From positions 124,001 through 188,000 of the forward strand of contig BMWJ01000007.1 in NCBI GenBank assembly GCA_014651175.1: a DNA stretch of 64,000 nucleotides, given 5' to 3'. A model generated the notes under the pieces. The model had not been told where the DNA came from. It saw only the letters and a program-made list of their open reading frames with translations, and ran no database searches. Source of the DNA: Streptomyces clavifer (lineage in GTDB: Bacteria; Actinomycetota; Actinomycetes; Streptomycetales; Streptomycetaceae). A program made the translations under genes and the position numbers. Each line of letters begins with the position of its first letter. Position 1 is the stretch's first letter. Shown piece by piece: positions 62,027 through 64,000 of this stretch.

Positions 62027-63073
62027 ATGACTCAGGACGCTGCGCGGGAAACCGCCGTACTCCAGGCTTCGCGCCCGCCCGGTGGAGCCGATGACTTCGA
62101 CGCGCGTACGTGGCGCGCCGAGGTCTCGGCACGCTTCTCCGCGGCCGTCGCAGCCATCGACGCGGGTGAATCGCGCTTCCCCCTGCCGGGGAGCGGGGCG
62201 ACCGCCGAGCGTTTCGCCGCCCTTCAGGCAGTGGCCGAGGAGGACCTGTGCCTCGCCCGCCTGGTCGAGGGCCACGTCGACGCCCTGGCCGTCCTCGCGG
62301 AACTGGACGGACCGGCGCCGGTACCTGGCCAACGCTGGGGAGTGTGGGCGGCCGAGCCCCCTGGCGAGGGCCTGTCCGCGGCACGGGACCCCGCCGGCCG
62401 GTGGAGCGTGAGCGGGCTCAAGCAGTACTGCTCCGGAGCGCACAGTTGCACGCACGCGCTGGTCACCGCCCGCACGGAGGAAGGCCGGCGCCTGTTCGCC
62501 GTCGCCCTCGCCTCGGACACGTCCGAACCGGTCGAGGGCACCTGGCAGGCGCTCGGCATGGCCGGCTCGGACACACCGGATGTACGTTTCCGCTCTGCCC
62601 CGGCGGATCCGGTCGGTGACATCGAGGGGTACGTGAACCGGCCCGGGTTCCAGCACGGAGGCATCGGGGTGGCGGCCTGCTGGCTGGGCGGGGCCCATGC
62701 CGTCGCCCGCCCCCTTCGCGCGGCGGTCGCCCGCGGCGCGGGTCCCCACGCCGAGGCCCACCTGGGCGCCGTCGACATCGATCTGCGCGCGGCCGGCCTG
62801 CTGCTGTCGGCTGCCGCAGCGGCGATCGACGCCGACCCCATGGACCGCAAGGGTGAGGCACGCCTGCACAGCCTGCGGGTGCGGGGCCTGGTGGAGGCCG
62901 TCTGCGACCGGACCCTCGGACACGTCGGCCGCTCCACCGGAGCGGGCCCGCTCTGTCGCGACCAGCGGCACGCGCGCAACGTCGCCGACCTCACGGTGTA
63001 CACCCGTCAGCACCACGCCGAGCGCAGCCTCGCGGAGCTCGGCGCCCTCGTCAGCGGCAAGGAAGAAGGATGA
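62027..63073 (+). CDS. Acyl-CoA dehydrogenase-like protein
   Basis: A 348-residue protein related to acyl-CoA dehydrogenases: an N-terminal helical region, a middle beta segment with WSVSGLKQYCSGAHSCTHAL, and a C-terminal helical bundle. Family FAD contacts are partly present (CSGA, RQHHAERSL), and the protein is shorter than usual (about 380), so activity could be altered. It is the first gene of a coupled operon with a PIG-L deacetylase and a methyltransferase, where such homologues probably act on a glycolipid or secondary product. Confidence 0.8.
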   Translation: MTQDAARETAVLQASRPPGGADDFDARTWRAEVSARFSAAVAAIDAGESRFPLPGSGATAERFAALQAVAEEDLCLARLVEGHVDALAVLAELDGPAPVPGQRWGVWAAEPPGEGLSAARDPAGRWSVSGLKQYCSGAHSCTHALVTARTEEGRRLFAVALASDTSEPVEGTWQALGMAGSDTPDVRFRSAPADPVGDIEGYVNRPGFQHGGIGVAACWLGGAHAVARPLRAAVARGAGPHAEAHLGAVDIDLRAAGLLLSAAAAAIDADPMDRKGEARLHSLRVRGLVEAVCDRTLGHVGRSTGAGPLCRDQRHARNVADLTVYTRQHHAERSLAELGALVSGKEEG

Positions 63074-63840
63074 CCACACATACCGACGGCGCGGCAGGCT
63101 ACGCGGATGCCATCCAGGCCCCCGGGACCGACGAGAGCGTCTGGCGGGCGTGGACGGGCTGGAAACATCTTCGTGAGTTCCCCCTGCCGCCCGGGGGAAG
63201 GGTCGTCGTGGTGGCCGCCCACCCCGACGACGAGGTTCTGGGTCTCGGTGGCACGCTCGCCCTGCTTGCCGCCGCCGGGCGCAGCATCACCGTCGTGACC
63301 GTCACCGACGGGGAAGCGTCCCACCCGGACAGCAGGATCCTGCTCCCTCGGGAACTGGCCGACGAGCGGGCGGCGGAGACACGGACCGCCCTGGAACGGC
63401 TCGGGGCCGGCAGCGCCGAGATCGTAAGGCTGCACGTCCCCGATTCCGGAGTGGACCGGCACGAGGACGAGGTCCGGCGAGCCCTCGTCCCACTGTGTTC
63501 CGGCGCGGCCCTCGTCGCAGCGCCCTGGACCGGCGACGTGCACAGTGATCATGAGGCGGCCGGTCGTGCGGCCCGTGCCGCGGCCGCGGAAGTCGACGCA
63601 CCCTTTGCCGAGTACCCGGTGTGGATGTGGCACTGGGCGCACCCAGGTGACTCCCGCGTGCCGTGGGAGCGGGCCAGGTGCCTCTCCCTGCCCGCCGAGA
63701 TCCAGCAGCGCAAGCGGCACGCCGTCGATGCCTTCGTCTCGCAGATCCTGCCGCTGGGGCCCGGGGAGCACGAGGCCGCAGTCCTCCCGCCCGAGGAGCT
63801 CGCCCACCATCTGCGCCCTGTGGAGGTGGTCTTCCAGTGA
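63070..63840 (+). CDS. PIG-L family zinc deacetylase
   Basis: A 256-residue enzyme with the family signature AAHPDDEVLGLGG (metal ligands His, Asp, Asp) and a later zinc-ligand His in GDVHSDHEAAGR. PIG-L/LmbE enzymes remove acetyl groups from N-acetylglucosamine conjugates, as in mycothiol synthesis; this one is not the MshB type by context. The ATG overlaps the dehydrogenase stop (ATGA), and its stop overlaps the next start (GTGA). Confidence 0.9.
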   Translation: MTTHTDGAAGYADAIQAPGTDESVWRAWTGWKHLREFPLPPGGRVVVVAAHPDDEVLGLGGTLALLAAAGRSITVVTVTDGEASHPDSRILLPRELADERAAETRTALERLGAGSAEIVRLHVPDSGVDRHEDEVRRALVPLCSGAALVAAPWTGDVHSDHEAAGRAARAAAAEVDAPFAEYPVWMWHWAHPGDSRVPWERARCLSLPAEIQQRKRHAVDAFVSQILPLGPGEHEAAVLPPEELAHHLRPVEVVFQ

Positions 63841-64000
63841 GCACTCCGGCCGGATACTTCGAAGAGATGTACAAGGGGAAGCCGGATCCCTGGGGGCTCC
63901 GGGAGCGCTGGTACGAACAGCGCAAGTACGCGTTGACCGTCGCCTCGCTGCCCAGGCCCACGTTCCGCCGGGCCTTCGAACCAGCTTGCTCCGTAGGGCA
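63837..64000 (+). CDS. NodS-like SAM methyltransferase, cut by window edge
   Basis: The first 54 codons of a gene that continues beyond the window. The opening YFEEMYKGKPDPWG, WYEQRKYALTVASL and RRAFEPACSVG matches the N-terminus of NodS-type class I methyltransferases, whose SAM motif follows FEP. It is coupled to the deacetylase by GTGA. NodS methylates deacetylated chitooligosaccharide, so the deacetylase/methyltransferase pairing is chemically consistent. Confidence 0.75.
   Translation, partial: MSTPAGYFEEMYKGKPDPWGLRERWYEQRKYALTVASLPRPTFRRAFEPACSVG

Overview
This is a single stretch of very GC-rich DNA (about 70% G+C, near-saturated G/C at third codon positions) that reads as a Streptomyces chromosome. 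Supporting signs are frequent GTG and TTG starts, many ATGA/GTGA-coupled genes, leaderless transcripts with TAnnnT -10 boxes placed 7 nt before the start codon, rare TTA leucine codons (bldA type), a Zur-type zinc box, RsbU-like phosphatases and abundant actinomycete families. No rRNA or tRNA gene was seen. The density of orphan regulators, ABC exporters, pseudogenes and mobile-element relics suggests an accessory or sub-terminal part of the chromosome.

Layout. 1-5.4 kb: two esterase-type hydrolases, a coupled RsbQ/RsbP-like pair (alpha/beta hydrolase plus PAS-PP2C phosphatase) and an unknown protein. 5.6-13.1 kb: an ABC-F protein with a TetR-type operator, then a zinc-scavenging locus in which aztA diverges from aztB, an aztD-like gene, aztC and aztD around one Zur box, followed by a 100-residue protein with 28 histidines. 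13.3-25.8 kb: a kinase-fold protein, a broken DUF4232 gene, a DUF3533 membrane protein, a SigJ remnant, a prolyl oligopeptidase, an alcohol dehydrogenase facing an XRE regulator, a YbdK-type ligase, an unknown protein and an ABC half-exporter. 25.8-31.5 kb: a gene-poor 1.5 kb, an ABC exporter with a TTA codon, a coupled ArsR/VOC pair with a clear promoter-operator, and a tandem universal stress protein.

31.7-40.1 kb: an envelope-and-redox cluster comprising an SDR epimerase, a histidine kinase/response regulator pair, a GT2 glycosyltransferase, a DUF2064 protein, a methyltransferase, a small membrane protein, a cytochrome b/sulfite-oxidase-like fusion and a polytopic GT-C-like protein. Three leaderless promoters and candidate response-regulator sites suggest joint control. 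40.7-45.4 kb: a PepSY membrane protein and a three-gene isoprenoid unit (92-aa protein, polyprenyl synthase, MpaB/rubber-oxygenase-family protein). 45.6-48.6 kb: an HD-domain protein, an IS630 relic, a STAS-like protein and a FUSC protein with a TTA codon.

49.1-55.1 kb: an unknown protein behind a 30-bp perfect palindrome, then a graveyard of an integrative element: a frameshifted replication-relaxation gene, a frameshifted integrase, an unidentified fragment, a two-repeat type I-E CRISPR remnant, and WD40 and ABC ATPase fragments meeting head to head. 55.2-64 kb: two TetR regulators, a coupled pair of unknown proteins, a metallophosphoesterase, a PAS-GAF-PP2C-HATPase stress regulator, and a coupled operon (acyl-CoA dehydrogenase-like, PIG-L deacetylase, NodS-like methyltransferase) that runs off the end.
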